From G963665495 sp963665495 (GTDB lineage Bacteria; Desulfobacterota; Desulfovibrionia; Desulfovibrionales; Desulfovibrionaceae), in NCBI GenBank assembly GCA_963665495.1, contig OY762289.1, forward strand, positions 3,348,001 to 3,412,000: a stretch of DNA of 64,000 nucleotides, in the 5' to 3' direction. Below, one piece after another: positions 17,988-25,936 of this stretch. The number at the start of each line of letters is the position of its first letter. The stretch's first letter is position 1. The position numbers and the translations under genes were made by a program. Below the pieces are notes generated by a model. The model saw nothing but the letters and a program-made list of their open reading frames with translations. It was not told the DNA's origin and searched no databases.

Positions 17988-18230
17988 ATGGAAGCCGAAA
18001 AAAAGGACGTACTGGACGGGCTGATTGCCAACCTGAATGTCCTCCCTCACGATGCCGTTGACCAGATAGCAAGATATGTCAGTGGGTTGAAAGAAGAATA
18101 CAACGACATTCAACTCATAGACGCCTCCATTCTCCGCCCTCTGGAAGAGGAATCCTTTGTCGGGCTCTGGTCGGATCGTTCGGACATGACGGACAGCCCG
18201 GACACCATCCGCCGTATGCGCAAGGGCTGA
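17988..18230 (+). CDS. Antitoxin of a VapBC-like pair
   Basis: An 80-residue protein. The last third, EESFVGLWSDRSDMTDSPDTIRRMRK (about residues 53-78), is the W-DR-DM-DS pattern typical of small antitoxins partnered with PIN-domain toxins, which wraps the toxin active site. The N-terminal half is helical and should give dimer and DNA contact. GGGAG precedes the ATG. The toxin gene follows after 11 bases, and a dyad lies upstream. Confidence 0.75.
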   Translation: MEAEKKDVLDGLIANLNVLPHDAVDQIARYVSGLKEEYNDIQLIDASILRPLEEESFVGLWSDRSDMTDSPDTIRRMRKG

Positions 18231-18241
18231 GGGAGAAGGCC

Positions 18242-18634
18242 ATGAACAGACTCGTACTTGTGGATACGGACATCCTGCTGGACGCCGGACGCAACGATGC
18301 CACGGCGCTTTCCAGCCTGCGGCAACTGGAAAAAGACTTCAGCACCAGTGTCAGCGTGGCCACGGAACTCGAGCTGATGTCTCTGTGCCGTACTCAGGAC
18401 GAAATGCACAGCGTCACCGAATTTCTTCGGCGTTTCATCGTGATCACCTACAATTATGAAGTATCCGTCAAAAGTGTGGCTTTGCTGCGTGCCTATGGCC
18501 TGGACAAAGGCCTGGCCCGTACGGACGCCCTGATCGCGGCCACGGCCCTGGTGGTGGACATCCCGCTCTGCACCAGATCACCCAAGGCCTATGACTTCAT
18601 ACCCGACCTGGAACTGCTGCCCTATCCGCTGTAG
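18242..18634 (+). CDS. PIN-domain toxin (VapC-like ribonuclease)
   Basis: A 130-residue protein with the acidic residues of PIN nucleases: VDTDILLD near the N-terminus, a Glu in SVATELELMSL, and the TDALIAATALV motif with the third acidic position. PIN toxins cleave tRNA or rRNA to halt growth. It lies 11 bases after the antitoxin gene. The N-terminus lacks a signal sequence. Family is secure; the RNA target is unknown. Confidence 0.82.
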   Translation: MNRLVLVDTDILLDAGRNDATALSSLRQLEKDFSTSVSVATELELMSLCRTQDEMHSVTEFLRRFIVITYNYEVSVKSVALLRAYGLDKGLARTDALIAATALVVDIPLCTRSPKAYDFIPDLELLPYPL

Positions 18635-18721
18635 TATTCATTACAAGTGGCTTGCATCCGGCGGCCCAAAAACCTTTAACGTATCCTACTCGCTGCAAAA
18701 CATTACAGACCATCCTCCTCT

Positions 18722-19780
18722 ATGAATAACCTGCGAGGCTCGCCCATTTCATCCCTGCGCCAAGTGACTCTGCAAAACATGCCGCCGCGCCAGGCGCATT
18801 TCTGCCTGGGCATCGAGCAGTTCATCCGCGACACGCTCGGACAGGATCTGTCGGAAAAACGGGTGGTTGTGGCCCTTTCAGGCGGAGTGGATTCGACCGC
18901 CCTGCTGCTGGCGGCCCTGGCCCTGGCTCCCCGGCTGAAGATGACGCTCTGCGCGGCCCATCTGGACCACGGACTGCGACCGGAAGCCGCGGCGGAAGCG
19001 GCTGCGGTCAGCACGCTTTGCGCGGACCTGAGCGTATGCTGTACAGTGGAAAAGGGCCAGGTGGCGGAAGCGGCCCAGGCACAAGGAGTTGGCCTGGAAG
19101 AAGCCGGTCGGACGCTGCGCTACGCATTTCTGGAGCGCGTCCGGGCCGATCAGCAGGCTGACTGGATTCTGCTCGGCCATCATCTCAATGATCTGGCGGA
19201 GGACGTGCTGATGCGGCTGATCCGCGGCACGGGCTGGCCCGGACTGGGGGGAATGGAAGCTCTTGACCCGAAACGCCGTCTCCTGCGGCCCCTGCTGCTG
19301 ATTCCCAAAGAAGCGCTGCGGACTTTTGTTGCAGCCCTGGAAGTGTCCTGGCAGGAAGACCAAAGCAACAGCGATCCGCAATTCCTGCGCAACCGGATCA
19401 GGCAGCACATTCTCCCGTTGTTTCTGCAGGAAAATCCTCATTTTCTGCAAAACGTCGCGGACCTCTGGATGCTGGCTCGTCTGGATCAGGAATACTTTCA
19501 AAAGGCTGTGGAAAATTTGAGTATGGAAGGCACAGGTGCTCTGGTCCAGGGCAGCGGATTTCTGCCCAGGGCGCTGCTGGAACGCGCGCCCCAGGCTTTG
19601 CGTCTGCGGCTCTATAAACACGAACTGGACGCCCTCGGGCCGGGCCAGGCGCTGCATACGAACCTCAGGCAGCTGGATACGGCCTGGCAAGCACGGCGTA
19701 CGGGCAAAAGCTTCCAATTCCCGGGGGACAAAATTGCCCGAGTGGAGCGGGAAGGCCTGCGTTTTTGCTATTCCGGCTGA
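18722..19780 (+). CDS. tilS: tRNA(Ile)-lysidine synthase
   Basis: TilS adds lysine to C34 of tRNA-Ile(CAU), making it read AUA codons. The PP-loop ATP site is ALSGGVDSTALLLAAL (near residues 53-68), followed by AAHLDHGLRPEA and the family's LGHHLNDLAEDVLMRL region, then NRIRQHILP. Length 352 residues, slightly short at the C-terminal domain but complete. No strong ribosome binding site precedes the ATG at 18722; the ATG at 18779 is an alternative start. Confidence 0.93.
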   Translation: MNNLRGSPISSLRQVTLQNMPPRQAHFCLGIEQFIRDTLGQDLSEKRVVVALSGGVDSTALLLAALALAPRLKMTLCAAHLDHGLRPEAAAEAAAVSTLCADLSVCCTVEKGQVAEAAQAQGVGLEEAGRTLRYAFLERVRADQQADWILLGHHLNDLAEDVLMRLIRGTGWPGLGGMEALDPKRRLLRPLLLIPKEALRTFVAALEVSWQEDQSNSDPQFLRNRIRQHILPLFLQENPHFLQNVADLWMLARLDQEYFQKAVENLSMEGTGALVQGSGFLPRALLERAPQALRLRLYKHELDALGPGQALHTNLRQLDTAWQARRTGKSFQFPGDKIARVEREGLRFCYSG

Positions 19781-20061
19781 ACCTTTCCGCCCGGCTCCGA
19801 ACGTACGGCATGCAGCCGTCGTTCCCATTCCCGGTCGAATTTTTCCACTTCGTTAAGATGTTTTCTGGAGGAGGTCATGGCCATACGCTGGACCATGTCC
19901 ACTAGGACATCCATGGGGTCAAGGATTGCACCGCACGTGTTGCAGTACACTTTGCGATCCGCGGCGTATACGGTCACCTCTTTATGGTCGCAGGCGTGCG
20001 CGTGGCTGAGTGCAGTATTTCTTGTGGCCAATTTCGCGTTGAAATCAATGATCCGTCCCAT
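19768..20061 (-). CDS. Small zinc-ribbon-like hypothetical protein
   Basis: A 97-residue soluble protein. HAHACDHKEV followed by VYCNTCGAILDP gives a C/H and CxxC arrangement likely to bind zinc. The C-terminal part is a charged helix (KHLNEVEKFDREWERR). Its 3' end overlaps the end of tilS by 13 bases, tail to tail. A G-rich site precedes the ATG at 20061. Function unknown; nucleic-acid binding is possible. Confidence 0.7.
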   Translation of the reverse strand: MGRIIDFNAKLATRNTALSHAHACDHKEVTVYAADRKVYCNTCGAILDPMDVLVDMVQRMAMTSSRKHLNEVEKFDREWERRLHAVRSEPGGKVQPE

Positions 20062-20398
20062 GACCGACCCCCTTTGGATTTCGCGAACGTCTTTTCAACT
20101 GAAACGATTTCGCATTCTGTCCTCATGAATGGTTGAAGTTCGGTTGCAAACCTGTCTCAGGGATGCTCCAAGCAGCCCCGAGCGCTTCCGCTACAAATTT
20201 GTCACCAATTTGCCGCTTTGTTCGGCTTAGACAGAATTAAGCAAAAGATATGCCGCTTTTAAAATTTCAGACTAATTTAGTCAGGAATAACCCCGCACTT
20301 TCCATTTGACATCACCAAAGTTTCTCATAAAAAAATTAATTAGTATCTTCCGTACCTCCACCATAATGAGAACCAACCTTTAGGAGTCTCCCATCGGC
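20062..20398. other. Intergenic region before the beta-lactamase gene
   Basis: 337 bases with no supported gene, shared by the leftward zinc-ribbon gene and the rightward beta-lactamase. TTGACA at 20306-20311 with a TAAAAA-like box 16 bases on is a possible promoter for the latter. AGGAG at 20382-20386 lies 12 bases before its ATG. Confidence 0.4.
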
Positions 20399-21220
20399 AT
20401 GAAAACAAGCACCCGCTGTATTCTCGGATTTGTCCTGTTCCTTTTTCTGCTTCATCCAGGCCGCGCAGTCGCAGCCACCGATCTTCCGGTATCAGAGTCC
20501 GTTCTGAACACTGTCTTTCAGGGAAAAAACGGCTCGTTTGTTCTTATGGACTGTGATTCGGACGCCATGATCGAGCATACGCCGGCTTCAGCGGCACAAC
20601 TCTACGGCCCTTGCTCGACTTTCAAAATATGGAATGGCCTGATCGGGCTGGAAACCGGAATCGTCTCCGATGTGAACGCCCCATTTTACAAATGGGACGG
20701 CAAAGTCAGAAGCATCAAAGCCTGGAATAAGGATCTTACGTTCAAGGAAGCTTTTCAGGCTTCCTGCGTGCCCGCTTTTCAGGCTCTCGCCCGGACAATC
20801 GGCCCGAGCCGGATGCAGCTCTGGCTCGACAAGCTCGATTATGGAGACAAAGACATCTCGGCCGGTATCGACGTCTTTTGGCTGCCTCGCCCGGACCGGA
20901 AAACTTTGCTGATCTCAGCCAGGGAACAGGCCGAATGCATACGCAGACTTGTCTTAGGGGATGTCCCTTTTTCCGCTGCCTCGGTTCAAGGGATCAAGGA
21001 AGCCATGCGTATCAAGGAAACCGGCAAGGGGACTCTGTACGCCAAAACCGGCTCCGGCGGTGATGGAAAGGGCAATTACAATCTGGGCTGGTTTGTCGGC
21101 TTTGTCGAGAGCAATGGAAAACGCTACGCATTCGCCTGCAATGTCACCGGCAACGGCATGATGAGCTCCAATGCCCGGACCATGGTTGAAACAATATTGC
21201 AACAGGCCGGTATGCTCTGA
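20399..21220 (+). CDS. Class D (OXA-type) beta-lactamase
   Basis: A periplasmic serine beta-lactamase of 273 residues with a signal peptide (cleavage near VAA-TDL). The active-site serine and lysine are in GPCSTFKIWN (residues 70-79), the SxV-type motif is ASCVPAFQ near residue 122, and KTGSGGDGKGNYNLGWFVGF holds the KTG box. The segment LLISAREQAECIRRL matches the OXA fold. Hydrolysis of penicillins or oxacillin is expected from the family but spectrum cannot be predicted. It stands alone on the backbone, not next to a visible transposon or integron. Confidence 0.93.
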   Translation: MKTSTRCILGFVLFLFLLHPGRAVAATDLPVSESVLNTVFQGKNGSFVLMDCDSDAMIEHTPASAAQLYGPCSTFKIWNGLIGLETGIVSDVNAPFYKWDGKVRSIKAWNKDLTFKEAFQASCVPAFQALARTIGPSRMQLWLDKLDYGDKDISAGIDVFWLPRPDRKTLLISAREQAECIRRLVLGDVPFSAASVQGIKEAMRIKETGKGTLYAKTGSGGDGKGNYNLGWFVGFVESNGKRYAFACNVTGNGMMSSNARTMVETILQQAGML

Positions 21221-21256
21221 TTTTAGTAGGAATCTCCCAAAACAAAAGTTGCTGCA

Positions 21257-22315
21257 ATGAACGAACACACAGAGATCATGGAATCTTCTTTCCGATTTGA
21301 ATCCTTTTTTGACACCCGCGGTTCTGCGCCACCGCCCAAAACCGTGATTATCGACACGGACATGGGCTGGGACGATTGTCTTTCCATTTTGTATCTGCTC
21401 AAAAAACCGGAAATCGACATCGCGGGCATCACCGTAACGGGCTGCGGCGAAACCAACCTGCGCGCTGGCACGACCATCGCCCTGGCCCTGCTCGCACTTG
21501 CCGGCCGTACGGACATCCCCGTCTGTGCGGGAACGGAAACGCCGCTGCAGTACGACCACAGGTTCCCACAACCCTTTCGTGAGGACATGAATACGCTGAT
21601 GGGCTTGCTCGAAGGCCTGAACACCGGCGGCAAGCCTGACCCGCGTCCGGCCTGGCAGTTCCTCTCGGAGACCTTGAGCCAGGCCGATAGGCCCCTCACC
21701 ATTCTCTCTCTGGGCGGATTCACCAATTTCGGCCGGATGCTGCTGGACTACCCGGAGACCAGGCTGGAAATGATCCGCGAAATCTACGCCATGGCCGGGG
21801 CAATTTTTGTGGACGGCAATGTGGCGCTGCTGAACAACGCCTGCGCGGCCTGGGATCAGGGGCCCCTCTATGCATCGAACCACCTGGCGGAGTGGAACGT
21901 TTTTGTGGACCCTGTGGCGGCGAAAATGATCTTTGATTCGTCCATTCCCCTGACGCTCATTCCCCTGGATGCGACGAATTACGTACTGCTCTCGGCTGCG
22001 ACAGTGGAAAGCCTTATCCCGAAGGACCCTGTCGGGCGCCTGGCCAGACGTATTCTGGAACAAAAAACCGGCCCCTTTGACGAAAGCATCCCGGTGCCCA
22101 TTTTCGACCCGCTGGCCACCGTGGTCATGGCCGGAGACCTGCCTGCGTATCAATATGTGACAGGATTTTTTGACGTGGACGTCAGCGATTCCCCTCGGAA
22201 CAATACGTCGGGAAATATCTTCCCAGCCCCAGGCGGTTCCCGGAAAATCAAGGCCGTACAAGGGGTTTCCGCCAGGCAGTTCGCGGATGTTTTTGCACAG
22301 GTGATCAACGGCTGA
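21257..22315 (+). CDS. Inosine/uridine-preferring nucleoside hydrolase family protein
   Basis: A 352-residue enzyme expected to split the N-glycosidic bond of ribonucleosides. The calcium-binding signature is VIIDTDMGWDDCLS near residues 34-47, matching DxDxxxDD. Later family segments include GGFTNFGRML and WNVFVDPVAAKMIFDS. No signal peptide, so cytoplasmic purine/pyrimidine salvage is likely. Base preference is not readable. It begins 36 bases after the beta-lactamase stop, possibly in the same transcript. Confidence 0.88.
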   Translation: MNEHTEIMESSFRFESFFDTRGSAPPPKTVIIDTDMGWDDCLSILYLLKKPEIDIAGITVTGCGETNLRAGTTIALALLALAGRTDIPVCAGTETPLQYDHRFPQPFREDMNTLMGLLEGLNTGGKPDPRPAWQFLSETLSQADRPLTILSLGGFTNFGRMLLDYPETRLEMIREIYAMAGAIFVDGNVALLNNACAAWDQGPLYASNHLAEWNVFVDPVAAKMIFDSSIPLTLIPLDATNYVLLSAATVESLIPKDPVGRLARRILEQKTGPFDESIPVPIFDPLATVVMAGDLPAYQYVTGFFDVDVSDSPRNNTSGNIFPAPGGSRKIKAVQGVSARQFADVFAQVING

Positions 22316-22394
22316 GAAGCGGCAATAAAAAAATCATCGCAATCTTGCAATAATTGTTGACGTCACCGGTAGATCCTGGCAAAAGGACTCTCTC

Positions 22395-22470
22395 GGGCGG
22401 TTAGCTCAGCTGGGAGAGCATCGGCCTTACAAGCCGAGGGTCACAGGTTCGAGCCCTGTACCGCCCACCA
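22395..22470 (+). tRNA. tRNA-Val (UAC)
   Basis: Cloverleaf readable: acceptor GGGCGGT/ACCGCCC, D-stem GCTC/GAGC, anticodon stem TCGGC/GCCGA with loop CTTACAA (anticodon TAC), T-arm GGTTCGAGCC region, and an encoded CCA. Confidence 0.97.
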
Positions 22471-22478
22471 TACATCGC

Positions 22479-22555
<77 letters not shown>

Positions 22556-22565
22556 TCATAGCAAT

Positions 22566-22607
22566 AAAAGCCGTGAATTGTACATAGCTGCAATTCGCGG
22601 CTTTTTT
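22566..22607 (+). terminator. Rho-independent terminator after the tRNAs
   Basis: AAAAGCCGTGAATTG and CAATTCGCGGCTTTTTT pair around a short loop with one mismatch, ending in a T-run. It ends the tRNA transcript and insulates the element. Confidence 0.88.
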
Positions 22608-22703
22608 GCGTTCAAAGCCGGCCCTTCTGCCGATCCTTTCGCGCCTATCTCGCGATCTCTTCATACATTTCTTGAGCGACAACACTCCAGCAAAGGAGGG
22701 AGC

Positions 22704-23018
22704 ATGCAGGACGTAGTTGTTCAGAATTACTACAGTTACGGCACATTTGTGCCCGGCTTCACGATGACGAACAGCGGCCTCTCGCCGCTGGCGAAACTCG
22801 TTTACGCCAGGCTCTACGCCCTATGCGAACGGGATGGCAGCGCGTCCGCAACCATCCTGGAACTGGCGAAACAGGTCGGAGCGCATCATTCGCCCGTAAT
22901 CAACGCCGTAATTGAACTTGGTGAAGGCAAGTACATCAAAATCATTGAATTCAACGAGGAGAGTGGAAACATGAAATGCATTTTCTGCAAGCATGAGAGC
23001 ATGACACAGGCAGCCTAA
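22704..23018 (+). CDS. Small helix-turn-helix protein, first gene of the element
   Basis: A 104-residue protein with AAAGGAGGG before its ATG. The segment GLSPLAKLVYARLYALCERDG is closely similar to GLSPGAKLVYAKLAQCAGKNG in the next gene, the start of a HTH_36-type winged helix found in plasmid replication and regulatory proteins. Here the recognition part (SASATILELAKQVGAHHSPVI) is different. It is followed by a terminator-like hairpin, so it is expressed separately. Likely a regulator of element genes. Confidence 0.65.
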   Translation: MQDVVVQNYYSYGTFVPGFTMTNSGLSPLAKLVYARLYALCERDGSASATILELAKQVGAHHSPVINAVIELGEGKYIKIIEFNEESGNMKCIFCKHESMTQAA

Positions 23019-23023
23019 CTACG

Positions 23024-23056
23024 AAAAAAGGCCGCTTGTAGCAGCAAGCGACCTTT
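23024..23056 (+). terminator. Terminator-like hairpin
   Basis: AAAAAAGGCCGCTTG and CAAGCGACCTTTT pair around TAGCAG, with a run of T at the end. It follows the small HTH gene directly. Confidence 0.7.
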
Positions 23057-23067
23057 TCCGGGCTCAG

Positions 23068-23121
23068 GGTTAAACCATAAACCCTTTAAAATAAAAACGT
23101 TTTCTATAGCGCGGAAACGTT
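23068..23121. promoter_or_regulatory. Two dyads upstream of the HTH/replication-like gene
   Basis: A GGGTT...AACCC dyad near 23068-23085 and a perfect AACGTTT (23096-23102)/AAACGTT (23115-23121) inverted repeat lie just before the gene at 23133. They are operator or origin candidates; no test is possible by eye. Confidence 0.4.
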
Positions 23122-23132
23122 AATGGAATACT

Positions 23133-24272
23133 ATGTCCAAAATTCCTGGATGTCAAGCGGCATGTCCTGAAATAATTATTAACCCATATAAGAAATTCAT
23201 TGGCGCTCTCCTCCCGGACTGGCTCATGGAGTGGAAAGGATTGTCGCCCGGAGCCAAGCTGGTTTACGCCAAGCTTGCCCAATGCGCCGGAAAAAACGGC
23301 AAAGCTTTTCCATCGCAATGCTGGCTTGCCGAAAAGTTGTCATTGTCCAAACGCTCGGTGAATGAGCACATCGCCTCTCTCATTGAGTTGCGTCTGATCA
23401 AGACGCGAACGCGCCAGCACACAAAAGCCCTTCAGTACCTTTTTCTCTGGCATCCGGCCATGGGGCCGGCTGAAGATTTCAGCGAGGTCCAGCCCCATAA
23501 TGCGAGAGCTGCGACATATGACGCAGAATTTGCGTACAGAAAAGAATTATTAAGTAAATACAATTCAAAGCTGTCTGATCTGGACGGTCTTCTTTCGGCC
23601 TTGAAAGAACTTCTCGCTCGTGAGAGCCAGCCAGCTCGTTCCTTTCCTGAGAATAGTAAATCCAAATCCATTTCCGGTCCTACCAGAATCCTCGGACCGG
23701 TCATTCCAAATTTCGCGATCAGCGACAGATGGCCGCTACTCTTCAAAACAGGCTTCGGTCAATCCCAAATCAATCAGCTTTTTCCCAAACTCTTGGAGAA
23801 CGAATCACTTTCCGTTCCGGACCTCGCCGAACGATTCACCTGTAGCCTGAATCATGTGGAAGCCCTGCTCGAAAGAGGGCCGATCATCGATAAGCATGGC
23901 AATCTCGTTAGAAATCCTAAAGGATATATTTTTGCCGCCCTCTCAGAGGATGGGCATTTCTCTCCCCCTCCAGGCTGGGTCTCACCCGAAGAGCTTCAGG
24001 CCCGGCAGGACGAACTGCACCGCTTGGAAATGCAGAAACGCGAACAAGCCCGTGTCGAGAAACAGCAAGCCAGAAAAAAAGAACTGGAAAGGGAAATGGA
24101 TGATCGTCTTTTCCAAGAATGGTTCGACGCCTTATCCCCTGCCCAATTGCAGGAATTGAAAAATCTTAGAAAGGACTCATACAATACAATCAAAAATTTT
24201 AAATTCTGGCTCAGGGTCATCTATTGGCCGCAGAACATCAAAAACAGCATGCAAGCAATGCCGGCAATATAG
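23133..24272 (+). CDS. HTH_36-type DNA-binding protein with coiled-coil C-terminus
   Basis: A 379-residue protein. Residues about 38-100 form a winged helix (GLSPGAKLVYAKL, then WLAEKLSLSKRSVNEHIASL) of the kind seen in plasmid replication initiators and regulators. The middle has a second helical region, and residues 285-330 form a highly charged coiled coil (RLEMQKREQARVEKQQARKK). The dyads upstream fit autoregulation or an origin. It is followed closely by traK. I cannot tell whether it starts replication of the excised element or controls transfer genes. Confidence 0.7.
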   Translation: MSKIPGCQAACPEIIINPYKKFIGALLPDWLMEWKGLSPGAKLVYAKLAQCAGKNGKAFPSQCWLAEKLSLSKRSVNEHIASLIELRLIKTRTRQHTKALQYLFLWHPAMGPAEDFSEVQPHNARAATYDAEFAYRKELLSKYNSKLSDLDGLLSALKELLARESQPARSFPENSKSKSISGPTRILGPVIPNFAISDRWPLLFKTGFGQSQINQLFPKLLENESLSVPDLAERFTCSLNHVEALLERGPIIDKHGNLVRNPKGYIFAALSEDGHFSPPPGWVSPEELQARQDELHRLEMQKREQARVEKQQARKKELEREMDDRLFQEWFDALSPAQLQELKNLRKDSYNTIKNFKFWLRVIYWPQNIKNSMQAMPAI

Positions 24273-24281
24273 CAATACACC

Positions 24282-24671
24282 ATGCCAAAGAAGAAGAAAG
24301 GTTCTGGAAAAGTAGAATATCTTGCATGCAAACAAGATTTAAATCTGCTTTTGCAGCAAGGATACAGCTTAAAAAGCGCTCATGAGAAGCTTACAGAAGA
24401 GGGAAAACTTAAATTTTTGTCTTACCCAATGCTGCTTCACTATGCGAGAGAAGGCGTCAAAATAAAGCAGATAGCTTCAATAATTGAAGAGAAAGTACCA
24501 AGCTCAAAAAATTTTAAAGACCAACAGACCTGCAATGTTGAAAAGCAAAGCAGTGAAGTGAAACCGAAAGGCACAAGGGGAAAAAGCGATGGTCCGAACA
24601 TCGTCATTCCCAACTGTATGCAGCGAAAAGGAAACAAAATTCATGAGGTGAACGATGAAAGCGACGATTAA
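24282..24671 (+). CDS. traK: TraK-like oriT-binding protein
   Basis: A 129-residue basic protein. Residues about 11-60 (KVEYLACKQDLNLLLQQGYS, then KSAHEKLTEEGKLKFLSYPML and HYAREG) match the RP4 TraK pattern of a ribbon-helix style protein that binds and bends oriT DNA next to the nick. Its gene overlaps traL by 17 bases and the order traK-traL-traM is that of the RP4 Tra1 region. In RP4 oriT lies upstream of traK with traJ and traI beyond; here a HTH gene lies upstream and no relaxase is seen. Confidence 0.75.
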   Translation: MPKKKKGSGKVEYLACKQDLNLLLQQGYSLKSAHEKLTEEGKLKFLSYPMLLHYAREGVKIKQIASIIEEKVPSSKNFKDQQTCNVEKQSSEVKPKGTRGKSDGPNIVIPNCMQRKGNKIHEVNDESDD

Positions 24672-25428
24672 TCTAATTTTGCACAGTAAAGGCGGCATGG
24701 GAAAAAGTTTCATTGCGAGTCTTATGGCACAGTACTTTCTGCATGCTGAGCGAACGATCGCATGCTTTGACACTGACCCAAGCAATAGGACTTTTGCAAA
24801 ATTTAAAGCATTGCATGTAAAAATCATTGATATTGTAGACAGAATTGAGATCAGCAATCGAGATGAAGAAGGAAACGAGTATGTAAGATATACTTACGGC
24901 AAGAGAATAAACGAACGCTATTTCGACGTACTTGTTGAAGATCTTATCGCCATGCCTGAAGACTCAGAAGCCATAGTCGACGTCGGGTCTTCAAATTACT
25001 CTCAGCTGACGGAGTATATCGAACAGGGTGAGATTCTAACCTTTTGGAAAGAAAATGAGCAACCGTTAAGAGTACATACAATAATCGCAGGAGGGCAAAA
25101 TGAAGAAGACTCCTATGACTGCCTTAAAGAACTGTTGGTAAAACTGGATTCGCAACTGATCGTATGGGTCAATCCTTTTTTCGGTCATGTGGATTTCATT
25201 AACAGTGAAATATTCACAAGAAACAAGCACCGGTTCGAATCGGTAATCCATCTCCCCAGTCTCAATGCCAAAACCTACGGCTATGATCTGATGCAAGTTC
25301 TCAAAAAAAGTCTGACGTTTGATGAGGCTGTTCAGAGTTCCGTCTTCAATCTCATGGCCCGCCAGCGCATCAAAAACTATCAAAAAGAAATCTACGCCCT
25401 CCTGGGCGAAGGGAAGGCTGAACTCTAA
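24655..25428 (+). CDS. traL: TraL-like ParA-family ATPase
   Basis: A 257-residue P-loop protein of the RP4 TraL type. The deviant Walker A is HSKGGMGKSFIASLMAQYF near the N-terminus, followed by ACFDTDPSNRTFAKFKAL. The later WVNPFFGHVDF and the C-terminal LTFDEAVQSS and MARQRIKNYQ segments are shared with RP4 TraL. It is thought to help relaxosome or partner positioning. The stop overlaps the next start (TAATG type). Confidence 0.85.
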   Translation: MKATINLILHSKGGMGKSFIASLMAQYFLHAERTIACFDTDPSNRTFAKFKALHVKIIDIVDRIEISNRDEEGNEYVRYTYGKRINERYFDVLVEDLIAMPEDSEAIVDVGSSNYSQLTEYIEQGEILTFWKENEQPLRVHTIIAGGQNEEDSYDCLKELLVKLDSQLIVWVNPFFGHVDFINSEIFTRNKHRFESVIHLPSLNAKTYGYDLMQVLKKSLTFDEAVQSSVFNLMARQRIKNYQKEIYALLGEGKAEL

Positions 25429-25907
25429 TGAACGATGAATCCCTAGAAGTTCCCCAGGAAGATCGGAAGAAAATATCCTTGGCGGAAGCAAAAGAATTTC
25501 TCGCCGAACACAACCTGCAGCTTGAAAAAGAATGGACTGCAATCACCCTTGAAGAGGCACGAACCATCTTGGCTGAGGAACACGAAATTGTCCTTAATGA
25601 AAATGACCCGACGTGCATGATGATCACGATCATCAATCTCTGTCTGAAGAATCAGGAAAAGATGCTCGATGTGCAGCGTATCAAATACGCCGAGACTTCT
25701 GAATCCATCATTCAGTTCGCATTGGATATCATACAACAATTTGCGAACAACCAGGCCCAGGAAGGGAACAGTCCGATTTCTACAGAAAGAAACAACCAGA
25801 ATAATACACATGGTTTGTGGAATTTCTCAAAATCAACGCTATCGTTGATGTTCATTTGCCTCTTTCTACTGTTCCTTTTGATCTTAAGCATGACTGGAAA
25901 ACTCTAG
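25428..25907 (+). CDS. traM: TraM-like conjugative protein
   Basis: A 159-residue protein. Residues about 40-78 (ITLEEARTILAEEHEIVLNE, then NDPTCMMITIINLCLKNQEK) resemble RP4 TraM, whose role in transfer is accessory. A single C-terminal membrane segment (LSLMFICLFLLFLLILS) anchors it. A repeated EEA/LAEEH pattern in the first 50 residues suggests an internal duplication. It overlaps traL and precedes trbB by 29 bases. Confidence 0.72.
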   Translation: MNDESLEVPQEDRKKISLAEAKEFLAEHNLQLEKEWTAITLEEARTILAEEHEIVLNENDPTCMMITIINLCLKNQEKMLDVQRIKYAETSESIIQFALDIIQQFANNQAQEGNSPISTERNNQNNTHGLWNFSKSTLSLMFICLFLLFLLILSMTGKL

Positions 25908-25936
25908 AGAAAAATAAACGCTGAAGGTTTTATCAA

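Noticed and set aside
22370..22380. ATCCTGG as an IncP-like nick site
   Set aside because: It lies upstream of the tRNA genes, outside the element, with no flanking inverted repeat; a chance match.
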